A DNA stretch of 18,389 nt, taken from the NCBI GenBank assembly GCA_964552035.1, contig CAZKFN010000039.1, forward strand, positions 1-18,389. The letters run 5' to 3'. Below, one piece after another: positions 8,501 through 14,583 of the stretch (positions are counted from its first letter, which is position 1; every line of letters begins with the position of its first letter). This stretch comes from CAZKFN01 sp964552035. GTDB lineage: Bacteria; Bacteroidota; Bacteroidia; Flavobacteriales_E; Vicingaceae. The position numbers and the translations under genes were made by a program. The notes under the pieces are model-generated. The model saw nothing but the letters and a program-made list of their open reading frames with translations, made no database searches and was not told the origin of the DNA.

Positions 8501-10169
8501 CTCGGCAACAATTATTATAAATAAAGGAGGAACGCCACCGTTCACTTATTTGTGGAGCAATGGAAGCATAGATTCTACTGCTAAAGATTTAAAGGTTGGA
8601 GTACATTCGGTAACGATTACGGATAAGATGGGATGTATTTATCAGGATACTATTGAAATTAAGGAACCACAACCTCTTTCTTCTTCAATAAGTGGAACTA
8701 ACATCAGCTGTTATGGTGAAAAAGATGGAGAAGCAAAAGTTAGGGTAATGGGTGGTACAACTCCTTATACTTATAAATGGAGCAATAATAATACAACAGA
8801 AAAAGCAACAGCTCTTCCTGCAGGGAGCCATACCGTTATTACAACTGATAGCAATGGTTGCAAAGACACCAACTCTTATACAGTTACTGAGCCGGATAGT
8901 ATTTCTTTATATATCACTAAACCAGACACCATCTGCGTCAATACCTCTAAGCAACTAGAAGCGCATGCTAGTGGAGGATATCAACCTTATAATTATCATT
9001 GGAATCATAATTTAGGAAATAGCTCAATTGTTGAAATTACCCCTACTGAAAGCAAACTTTACCAAGTGACCGTTAGCGACTCCAACAATTGCCCTAGTGT
9101 AACGAAAAGTGTTTTTATTACAGTTATGGATATTCAAAAAGCACATTTAAAGTTAAGTTCAACAGGTAGGATTTGCGAGAGAGATTCAGCTTTAATAACT
9201 ACTCATTTTGACGGAAATTTTGAACCTTATACCTATAGTTGGAATACAAACCTGACTGGAATTGAAGACCATTATGTAAGTCCAGATCAGACGACTGATT
9301 ATAGTTTAACTATAACCGATCAATGTGGCAACTCCATAAGTGACACAACAAAGATTATTGTACTTCCAAAGGCTAATATTAATTTAAATGATACCCTTAT
9401 TGAAGGTTGTAGAGATTTGTTAGTGCCTTTTGATAATCACACTTCAAGAGACTACGATTATAAGTGGGATTTTGGTGATGGAAATACATCAGAAAAGGCA
9501 ACTCCAGAACATCTTTATACAAAAGCTGGAGAATATAAAGTTGGTTTAACGGTATCTGTCAACGAAGGCTGTGTAAATAAATTAACTAAGGATTACATTA
9601 TTAAAGTTAACCCTACTCCCCTTGCAGACATAAAAGCTAAACCTATTGAAACTACCATAGACACCCCAGATGTTACGTTTTATGATAACTTTTCCGATGC
9701 ATCGTATTGGGAGTGGAATATGGGCGATGGAAATACTAACCAAAATATTAAAGAAGTATTTCATACGTATAAAGATACAGGAACTTTTAGAGCAAGTCTC
9801 ATTAAGTATAACGATTTTGGGTGTTCTGATACTGCCTATATAGATATTATTATTCATCCTGATTTCATGATTAAAATACCTACTGCCTTTACACCCAACC
9901 CCCATAGTGAAAATGATGGAAAATACAACAAAGAATACCCAAACAATGAAGTTTTCTTTCCCTTTGTAGATTATACTAAGGAATACGACCTATTGATTTT
10001 CAACCGCTGGGGGGAATTGATTTTTAAATCTAAAGATGTAGCTATTGGATGGAATGGCTATTATAAAGGGAAACTTAGCCCTAGTGGAACCTATGTTTAT
10101 AAATTAAATGTTACTTTCTTAAATGGCAAGAAAGTAGAAAAAATAGGAAACATTACGTTATTACGTTAA
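5532..10169 (+). CDS. Giant T9SS cargo protein with SprB-like repeats, PKD domains and type B (gliding-motility-associated) C-terminal domain
   Basis: A 1545-residue predicted surface protein. I start it at the ATG at 5532, which gives a clean signal peptide (residues 1-23, cleavage after LKA); the TTG 6 bp upstream is less likely. In order: a Cys-rich N-terminal domain beginning SHIMGGEITWECL (24 to about 325), seen in many Bacteroidota gliding-associated proteins; a second beta-rich domain (to about 455); two fibronectin III-like segments (about 458-650); two Ig/PKD-like segments each opening with an AGND motif (about 655-818); four SprB-like repeats (819-1124) and two divergent ones (1125 to about 1280); two PKD domains with DFGDGNT and NMGDGNT (about 1283-1446). 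The T9SS type B sorting domain ends it (1447-1545), with IPTAFTPN, IFNRWGELIF and PSGTYVYKL. By analogy with SprB it is exported and displayed for adhesion or gliding (inference). The PorP/SprF-family gene follows after 5 bp. Confidence 0.93.
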   Translation: MNIQIRFILIFLFIIFQSAQLKASHIMGGEITWECLGSGEYVFNVKVYRDCEGVSLPGNGHQIEIHNYPTIGQKRSFSLYRSSLLDISPACLNSPCDPDRRSPKTPGAVEEHTFKTQPIQLTGEPPSSGWVITWTSYARNAGITNLVSPSSKGITLRAVMHSYLGKDAYPCYDNCPNFFIKPASFSCTEEKFIFNHSSYDKELDSLSYEWAHPLDGYGGGSTSATIPGIFEEGVNPPILSFDSYNGYNYTHPFPGTSSDSRNLPATLDPITGEVTLTSFTAGMFVSVIKVKAYKCGELVAEIYRELQTQIIQGCSANKVPEMSSPSSAVTYHDTVTAGSLVELNIRIQDSLRSGNPNNDTIQIMAYGQQFGNNFTDPNNGCLNPPCATLSQSLPRTAEGSYSTHFKWQTDCNHIAKSDGSCYTSKNTYLFTFEAYDNLCPTPGLSVNTIAITVISDTAVKHPEIYCAKIQGDGKIELNWEKSPDPDSIFEKWMIYSADNRSGPYQLIDSISEYDSTRYVDYHAQADTQSVHYIVRAKSGCADNWKYSPADTISSIFFNSTFNGNCILLKWNSTKDLPYNALTRFDIYREHPMGTGFQLIKSIHPELNSYCDTLIYCEDDTAAYKLVLRGYGGCESNSNSDSVTLISVVPPAIADAGNDIRHCGSDSVQIGVNTIDTNYTYAWTPGRYLNDSTLASPMAFSKDTTVYKLTVTNQVGCTNTDSMRLIVESKTIANAGNDTSICSSNLPIKLNGRINNNGKGRWLGGNGTFSPSRNTLNASYLPSPTEIINGKVKLSLITTSNDICDTDTSEINITILKFMDNITLNIDSISCYGVKDGAAWLTINGNHGPYTQSWIFNSQQLTTDTISNLGIGNYLVTITNKLGCDTTIHFTLNQPDELSTTLNIVNNVSCHGGEDAAISSTVSGGRTPYSYQWSNNSTNPNINHLNAGKYKVVITDYLNCIDSSSITVSQPDSLEFAIHTTDLLCYNDSNGSATIIINKGGTPPFTYLWSNGSIDSTAKDLKVGVHSVTITDKMGCIYQDTIEIKEPQPLSSSISGTNISCYGEKDGEAKVRVMGGTTPYTYKWSNNNTTEKATALPAGSHTVITTDSNGCKDTNSYTVTEPDSISLYITKPDTICVNTSKQLEAHASGGYQPYNYHWNHNLGNSSIVEITPTESKLYQVTVSDSNNCPSVTKSVFITVMDIQKAHLKLSSTGRICERDSALITTHFDGNFEPYTYSWNTNLTGIEDHYVSPDQTTDYSLTITDQCGNSISDTTKIIVLPKANINLNDTLIEGCRDLLVPFDNHTSRDYDYKWDFGDGNTSEKATPEHLYTKAGEYKVGLTVSVNEGCVNKLTKDYIIKVNPTPLADIKAKPIETTIDTPDVTFYDNFSDASYWEWNMGDGNTNQNIKEVFHTYKDTGTFRASLIKYNDFGCSDTAYIDIIIHPDFMIKIPTAFTPNPHSENDGKYNKEYPNNEVFFPFVDYTKEYDLLIFNRWGELIFKSKDVAIGWNGYYKGKLSPSGTYVYKLNVTFLNGKKVEKIGNITLLR
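7986..8903 (+). repeat. Four tandem SprB-like repeats inside the surface-protein gene
   Basis: Four units of 75-79 residues at 7986-8222, 8223-8450, 8451-8678 and 8679-8903. Each shows the same outline: a Cys in a (S/L)C(Y/H) turn near the start, a Gly/Pro-Tyr/Phe stretch leading to a Trp-Ser/Phe-Asn strand, then a V(T/V)ITD-like strand and a final Gly/Asn-Cys, closing with QPD or EP(D/Q). Units differ clearly at the DNA level, so they are old duplications. Two more divergent units follow to about 9370, keeping PY-Y-W but losing parts of the pattern. Confidence 0.8.
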
Positions 10170-10174
10170 AAATA

Positions 10175-11182
10175 ATGCCAAAAGCTATCTTCCTCATCCT
10201 TTTGAGCTGTTGCATATTGCCACACCCATTAAAAGCTCAAGACCCTCAGTTTGGACATTTTTATACAAACTCTATGTTGTATAATCCTGCTTTTGCTGGG
10301 AATGTGGATTTTGGAAGATTTGCCTTGTCATACAGAAATCAATGGCCAGGAATAAAGAACAACTTCGTTTCTTATGCTGCAAGCTATCAGCATTTTTTTG
10401 ACCAATACAACAGCGGTATAGGTTTGCAATTTGTGAGTGATAGAGCAGGAAGTGGAGGTCTAACCAATAATTCCGCAAACTTGATGTATGCCTATCAAGC
10501 TCCAATTAATCATAAACTTGCAATTACAGCAGGAATAAAAGGGGGAATACATTATAAGTTTTTAGACATCGAGAAATATGTCTTTGCCGATCAAATTGCT
10601 CGAGACGACATGCAAAGTCAATCAATCTCAAATAATGGCGTTTATGATGAACCACTTTTGTTTCCCAACTTTGGAACTGGAGTGGTATTACATCATATTG
10701 ATAAATATTGGTTTGGACTATCGTTTGACCATATTAACAGACCATCCAATGGATTTGGAGATAAAAGCTCAAAATTAGACCCTAGTATTTCTGCCCAAGC
10801 AGGTTGGAATTTTCCTATACGTGATATGAAATATAGTAAGCATTCTACTTCCAAGGTAACTGTAGCCGCTTTATACAAATACATGAACAATTGGAATCAA
10901 CTAGATCTAGGATTATACTATAGCGATATATCCTATATTTTTGGAATTTGGCATAGAGGAGTTCCTTTTATTAAAACACCCGCAAACACATTGCATAGAG
11001 ATGCTATAGTGCTGCTTGCCGGCTTTAGTATTAAGCAATTTGCTTTTGCCTATTCCTACGACATCACTACTTCAGAATTGTTTGGTCATTCGGCTGGATC
11101 TCATGAAATTAGTATTCTTTTAGATTTGCAAAGACCCAAACAACAGAAGCGAAGCTATTCTATTCCTTGTCCAAAATGGTAA
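10175..11182 (+). CDS. PorP/SprF family T9SS outer-membrane protein
   Basis: A 335-residue predicted beta-barrel of the PorP/SprF family, which works with the type IX secretion machinery on cargo proteins bearing type B C-terminal domains. A signal peptide covers residues 1-22 (ends LKAQ). The diagnostic opening follows: DPQFGHFYTNSMLYNPAFAG (23-42), then YRNQWPG, repeated amphipathic strands, GIGLQFVSDRAG and Gly-rich turns. Length is typical for the family. The ATG is 5 bp after the stop of the giant cargo gene, so the pair is almost certainly one operon. This mirrors sprB followed by sprF in Flavobacterium johnsoniae, where SprF is needed to secrete SprB. I infer that this copy is dedicated to the neighbouring cargo. 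I give no gene symbol because genomes of this group carry many paralogues. Confidence 0.93.
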   Translation: MPKAIFLILLSCCILPHPLKAQDPQFGHFYTNSMLYNPAFAGNVDFGRFALSYRNQWPGIKNNFVSYAASYQHFFDQYNSGIGLQFVSDRAGSGGLTNNSANLMYAYQAPINHKLAITAGIKGGIHYKFLDIEKYVFADQIARDDMQSQSISNNGVYDEPLLFPNFGTGVVLHHIDKYWFGLSFDHINRPSNGFGDKSSKLDPSISAQAGWNFPIRDMKYSKHSTSKVTVAALYKYMNNWNQLDLGLYYSDISYIFGIWHRGVPFIKTPANTLHRDAIVLLAGFSIKQFAFAYSYDITTSELFGHSAGSHEISILLDLQRPKQQKRSYSIPCPKW

Positions 11183-11233
11183 TACTTTTAAGGAATTACG
11201 TTAGAACTTTACAGCTTAAAATATTTTTTTTCG

Positions 11234-11241
11234 TACATTGG
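11234..11241 (+). promoter_or_regulatory. Weak -7-like element (TACATTGG) upstream of the head-GIN gene
   Basis: TACATTGG differs from TAnnTTTG at one fixed position and lies 43 bp before the ATG at 11285. A small perfect hairpin (AGTATT/AATACT, 11251-11265, loop ATC) sits between it and the start codon. Both signals are short and could be chance. Confidence 0.25.
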
Positions 11242-11284
11242 CAATATAAAAGTATTATCAATACTAAATCTATTTATTTCTATT

Positions 11285-12010
11285 ATGCTAAAAAGAAAAC
11301 TTAATACATCTCTTGTTATAGCACTTTTAGCTATAAGTAATTTCTCCTGTAGTTTAATTACAAACTGTACAGAAGGAGAAGGCATTGCTATAGAAAAAGA
11401 GATTTCTATTGAACATTTTGATAAAATTGACTTAAACGGACCTTATAATGTTTATCTAGCTCAAGGGGAAGAACAAAATGTTGTTGTAAAAACCCAACCT
11501 AATCTTATTGATTTAATTAATACAGATATTTCTAGAGGAAAGTGGAAAATTGATTTTAAACCTTGTGTTCAAAGTGATGAAGAAATTAGCATTTACATCA
11601 CCCTTCCGGAATTAACTCATCTTTTAATTAATGGTTCAGGCTCTATTTATACTACTCAACAATTTAAAGCCAATAAATTAGCTTTGGAGATAAATGGATC
11701 TGGTGATATGGAACTAGCTATAGAAGTAAAAGAGCTTCAAACCAAAATAAAAGGTTCGGGAAATCTACTTATAAGTGGAATAACTAAGAAGCATAAAATT
11801 GATGTTGACGGTTCTGGCGATATTGATGCATTCGAGCTGGAGAGCGCTGAAAGTGATATTAATATAAATGGTTCTGGTGATGTAAAAGTAGATGTTTCTT
11901 ATTCCTTAAATGCCAAAGTAAATGGTAGTGGAGATGTTTATTATAAAGGGAGCGTAAAAGAAATTCAATCTAAAATAAATGGCTCTGGGCAATTAAAACA
12001 AGCAAATTAG
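11285..12010 (+). CDS. Head GIN domain-containing (DUF2807) putative lipoprotein
   Basis: A 241-residue exported protein. Residues 1-21 form a lipoprotein-like signal, with candidate lipidated Cys at 22 in SNFSC; this lipobox is looser than the classical one but acceptable for Bacteroidota. The head-GIN start follows (IEHFDKIDLNGPYNVYLAQG, about 42-61), and the DUF2807 beta-helix fills the rest. Seven GSG turns at residues 117, 138, 157, 176, 196, 214 and 233 recur every 18-21 residues, most as (I/V)NGSGD, marking successive coils of a right-handed beta-helix-like solenoid. The family's function is not established; an envelope or surface role is likely. The gene's stop overlaps that of the convergent minus-strand gene, so no terminator fits between them. 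Confidence 0.88.
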   Translation: MLKRKLNTSLVIALLAISNFSCSLITNCTEGEGIAIEKEISIEHFDKIDLNGPYNVYLAQGEEQNVVVKTQPNLIDLINTDISRGKWKIDFKPCVQSDEEISIYITLPELTHLLINGSGSIYTTQQFKANKLALEINGSGDMELAIEVKELQTKIKGSGNLLISGITKKHKIDVDGSGDIDAFELESAESDININGSGDVKVDVSYSLNAKVNGSGDVYYKGSVKEIQSKINGSGQLKQAN

Positions 12011-13179
12011 GGATATAAAAGATAGTTATTTCTTATATTTTTAAAATCCTCTAATCCTTTTTCCCATTTCTTTCTTATTTGAACTTCTGTTTTCTTAGCT
12101 TTAATATCATTTTGCAGGCTATTATTTCCAGCTAAGAGATTAAAAAAGTTCGTAAAAAATTCAGATTTTTCTGGATAGTTTTCATATAATTCTATTAAAT
12201 AACTTAAATCTAATCTACCTTTTGATTTAAAGAAATTTTCCGTTATAGCTGTAAAATCAATACCAAAGCATCGTTCATCCATATGTTTAGGACTTTTTGC
12301 TCCTTCCATTGACTTGGGAATAAAGCTATAACGATACGCTTGTAGTTCGGGATTCCCTATTTGTTGAAAAGGCTTATCCGTTCCCCTTCCAACGCTAATA
12401 ACAGTCCCCTCGAAAAGGCATAAGTAAGGATAAAGATAAATAGAGCGCATGTTGGGTAAGTTTGGTGAAGGTGCTATGGGAACTTTATAATCCATTTGAT
12501 GGTTATAATTCTCACAAGCTATTATCTTTAAATCACACTTAATTTTTTCTCCTAGCCAACCCTCACCATTTATCATCTGTGCATATTCTCCTATGGTCAT
12601 TCCATGTACAATCGGTACAGGATGCATTCCTACAAAAGATTGATATTTCTTTTCTAAAATCGGCCCATCGATGTAATGTCCATTAGGATTAGGCCTGTCC
12701 AATACAATTAAAGGAATATTTAATTCAGCGGCGGCCTCCATTACATAATGCAAAGTTGAAATATACGTGTAAAATCTTACTCCTACATCCTGTATATCGA
12801 ACAGTAAAATGTCTACATCCTCTAACTGTTTGTCGGTAGGTTTATTATTATCTCCATACAAAGAAACAACCGGCAAGTTTGTTTTACTATCCCTTTGGCT
12901 TTCCACAAGTTCTCCAGCATCAGCAGTACCTCGAAATCCATGTTCAGGACTAAATATTTTCACCAGTTTTATCCCATTAGCCAATAAAGTATCAACCAAA
13001 TGTGTCTTATAAAGCTGAGAAGTTTGATTTCCAACTACTCCTACCCTCTTATCTTTAAGTAAAGGAAGATATTCCTCCATTCTTTCTATACCTAAAATTA
13101 TAGACGAATTACTTTCTCCTTTTAAAGGTAAAATCAATACCCAAGCAAGAACTAAAAACAGACACTTAATTACCTTCAT
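12007..13179 (-). CDS. DUF1343 / NamZ-type exo-beta-N-acetylmuramidase
   Basis: A 390-residue secreted protein of the DUF1343 family, whose characterised members (NamZ) release N-acetylmuramic acid from the non-reducing ends of peptidoglycan fragments. Residues 1 to about 21 are a signal peptide. The N-terminal Rossmann-like half carries VGVVGNQTS (46-54), the conserved SPEHGFRG (77-84), whose Glu is a catalytic candidate, a DIQDVGVRFYTY segment and LDRPNPNG. The smaller C-terminal domain has the conserved GRGTDKPFQQIG stretch. Length is normal and no key motif is missing. It is the only clear minus-strand gene in the window; it is convergent with the head-GIN gene, and its ATG lies only 27 bp from the nearest possible start of the divergent permease. 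A TAACTTTG element for this strand occurs at 13257-13264, inside the permease gene. Likely periplasmic, in cell-wall turnover; the precise activity here is inferred from family. Confidence 0.9.
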   Translation of the reverse strand: MKVIKCLFLVLAWVLILPLKGESNSSIILGIERMEEYLPLLKDKRVGVVGNQTSQLYKTHLVDTLLANGIKLVKIFSPEHGFRGTADAGELVESQRDSKTNLPVVSLYGDNNKPTDKQLEDVDILLFDIQDVGVRFYTYISTLHYVMEAAAELNIPLIVLDRPNPNGHYIDGPILEKKYQSFVGMHPVPIVHGMTIGEYAQMINGEGWLGEKIKCDLKIIACENYNHQMDYKVPIAPSPNLPNMRSIYLYPYLCLFEGTVISVGRGTDKPFQQIGNPELQAYRYSFIPKSMEGAKSPKHMDERCFGIDFTAITENFFKSKGRLDLSYLIELYENYPEKSEFFTNFFNLLAGNNSLQNDIKAKKTEVQIRKKWEKGLEDFKNIRNNYLLYP

Positions 13180-13197
13180 GGAAAGAATAGTATTTAT

Positions 13198-13205
13198 TAA
13201 CTTTG
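13198..13205 (+). promoter_or_regulatory. Putative -7 promoter element (TAACTTTG) in the divergent namZ/permease gap
   Basis: TAACTTTG fits TAnnTTTG exactly. It is flanked by a 6-bp inverted repeat (TAGTAT at 13188-13193, ATACTA at 13210-13215). If used, transcription would start near 13212, inside or just after the first TTG codon of the permease frame, favouring the later TTG at 13231 as start. Confidence 0.4.
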
Positions 13206-13206
13206 T

Positions 13207-14451
13207 TTGATACTAAAACTAAGCCAAAACTTGAGTTTCGAACTTTTTTTCTCACGCAAAGTTATCAAAGGAAATGATAAAAATTCATTTTCTAAACCCA
13301 TTATACGCATTTCTATCATTGCTATTAGTCTTGGGGTAATGATGATGATTATTTCAATGGCTATTTTAGATGGTTTTCAAGCAGAAATACAAAAAAAGAT
13401 TGTAGGTTTTGGTTCTCACATTCAAGTTACTTCCTATCAATCTAGAGGTTTTATAGAAAGCACCCCCATTTCTAGAAAAAGAAGTATTTACAACGGTTTG
13501 GATAGCCTAGAGGGTGTAAAACACACTCAAGTATATGCTTATAAAGGTGTTATACTAAAAACAGATGAAGAAAACTACGGGGCACTTTTAAAAGGCATTA
13601 GCGATGATTTTGATTGGTCCTTTTTTGAGCAATATATCATCGAAGGAGAAAAATTAAGCATAGACAGCAATAAACAATCCAATGAAATATTAATTTCTAA
13701 ACTCATTGCCGACAAATTAAAAGTTACTGTCAATGATGAACTTATCGTTTATTTTTTGCAACAACCTCCAAGATTTAGAAAATTAAAAATTAAAGGAATA
13801 TACGACACTGGGTTAAGTGACATGGACGAGCGAATGGTTTTTGCAGACATTCGCTTTATTCAAACTATGAATGAATGGGATGAATATCAGGTTGGTGGGT
13901 ATGAAATACTCATTGATAATTTTTCGGAATTGGACAAAGTTGTGGACCGAGTTTATGAAGCAATCGATTATGATTTGGTAGCAAGTTCAATAAAAGACAA
14001 TAGAATAGATATTTTCAACTGGTTAGAGCTTCAAGATATCAATGTGATTATAATTATTACCCTTTTAATTTTAGTTTGTGGGATTGATATGATTTCTGCT
14101 TTATTAATTCTAATTCTAGAAAGAACAAAAATGATTGGAGTTCTAAAAGCTATAGGAGCTAGAGATAAAAGTATTCAAAAAATATTTCTATACAATGCTG
14201 CTTATCTCATCATAATGGGACTAATTTTTGGGAATATTTTCGGAATTGGAATAGCACTTCTTCAAGAGCACTTTGGGCTTGTTAAAATGCCACAAGAAGC
14301 TTATTTTATTGATACTGTTCCGATTTCCATTAATTGGTTAAAACTTATTTTATTAAATATTAGCACCCTTACATTGTGCTTATTAATGCTAATTATTCCT
14401 TCAAAAATCATTAGTAAAATCAGCCCTGTAAAAACCATTCGTTTTGATTAA
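13207..14451 (+). CDS. LolC/LolE-like ABC transporter permease (FtsX/MacB-type)
   Basis: A protein of about 414 residues with the LolC/E-MacB architecture: transmembrane segment 1 (about 32-55), a large periplasmic domain (about 56-275), then segments at about 278-303, 327-352 and 378-400. The cytoplasmic coupling region ERTKMIGVLKAIGA (305-318) and the C-terminal SPVKTIRFD are classical for the family. Relatives extract lipoproteins from the inner membrane or drive other envelope transport using a separate ATPase, which is not in this window. The start is uncertain: there is no in-frame ATG before transmembrane segment 1. The choices are TTG at 13207 (used here) or TTG at 13231, which better fits a normal lead-in (NLSFELFFSRK) and the -7-like element just upstream. 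It reads divergently from the NamZ gene. An AT-rich inverted repeat covers its stop. Confidence 0.88.
   Translation: MILKLSQNLSFELFFSRKVIKGNDKNSFSKPIIRISIIAISLGVMMMIISMAILDGFQAEIQKKIVGFGSHIQVTSYQSRGFIESTPISRKRSIYNGLDSLEGVKHTQVYAYKGVILKTDEENYGALLKGISDDFDWSFFEQYIIEGEKLSIDSNKQSNEILISKLIADKLKVTVNDELIVYFLQQPPRFRKLKIKGIYDTGLSDMDERMVFADIRFIQTMNEWDEYQVGGYEILIDNFSELDKVVDRVYEAIDYDLVASSIKDNRIDIFNWLELQDINVIIIITLLILVCGIDMISALLILILERTKMIGVLKAIGARDKSIQKIFLYNAAYLIIMGLIFGNIFGIGIALLQEHFGLVKMPQEAYFIDTVPISINWLKLILLNISTLTLCLLMLIIPSKIISKISPVKTIRFD
13257..13264 (-). promoter_or_regulatory. Putative minus-strand -7 element (TAACTTTG) for the NamZ gene
   Basis: On the minus strand this reads TAACTTTG, fitting TAnnTTTG, about 77 bp before the NamZ ATG. 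It lies inside the start of the divergent permease gene, so the two transcripts would overlap head to head. Supported only by the octamer and its position. Confidence 0.3.
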
Positions 14452-14467
14452 AAATTTTTTTAATCAA
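14444..14467. repeat. AT-rich inverted repeat over the permease stop codon
   Basis: Arms TTGATTAAAAA (14444-14454) and its perfect complement (14457-14467) meet almost directly, so in RNA roughly 10 pairs with a 4-base loop could form. The stop codon lies in the left arm. The T-run is inside the stem rather than after it and there is only one G-C pair, so it is a poor intrinsic terminator, though it may mark the transcript end. Confidence 0.4.
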
Positions 14468-14533
14468 TTCAATAACTTAACTTAACAATCGATTAATACT
14501 CTTAAAACCAAAGATTAAATATTCAAGATTCAG

Positions 14534-14559
14534 GGTATTAAAGTATAGCTTTTAATACC
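14534..14559. promoter_or_regulatory. Perfect 9-bp inverted repeat overlapping the promoter of the CBS gene (possible operator)
   Basis: GGTATTAAA (14534-14542) and TTTAATACC (14551-14559) are perfectly complementary with an 8-base spacer, half-site centres 17 bp apart. The right half overlaps the first four bases of the -7 element at 14556-14563. If transcription starts about 7 bp after that element, the repeat lies upstream of the RNA, so it would act as DNA, as an operator would. No regulator gene is adjacent. Confidence 0.45.
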
Positions 14560-14563
14560 TTTG
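14556..14563 (+). promoter_or_regulatory. Putative -7 promoter element (TACCTTTG) for the CBS gene
   Basis: TACCTTTG is an excellent match to TAnnTTTG and is followed by CA, a context common in Bacteroidota promoters. It lies 20 bp before the ATG at 14584. No TTG is seen at the usual upstream spacing, where the inverted repeat sits instead. Confidence 0.6.
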
Positions 14564-14583
14564 CAACACTTAAAAAAAACTGC

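Noticed and set aside
7986..8903. CRISPR or tandem DNA repeat array
   Set aside because: The repetition is at the protein level (75-79-residue SprB-like units) with diverged DNA, and there are no short identical repeats with unique spacers.
9582..9905. A 107-codon minus-strand open frame inside the surface-protein gene
   Set aside because: It lies opposite the PKD and C-terminal domains, which are unambiguous, and has no upstream signals of its own.
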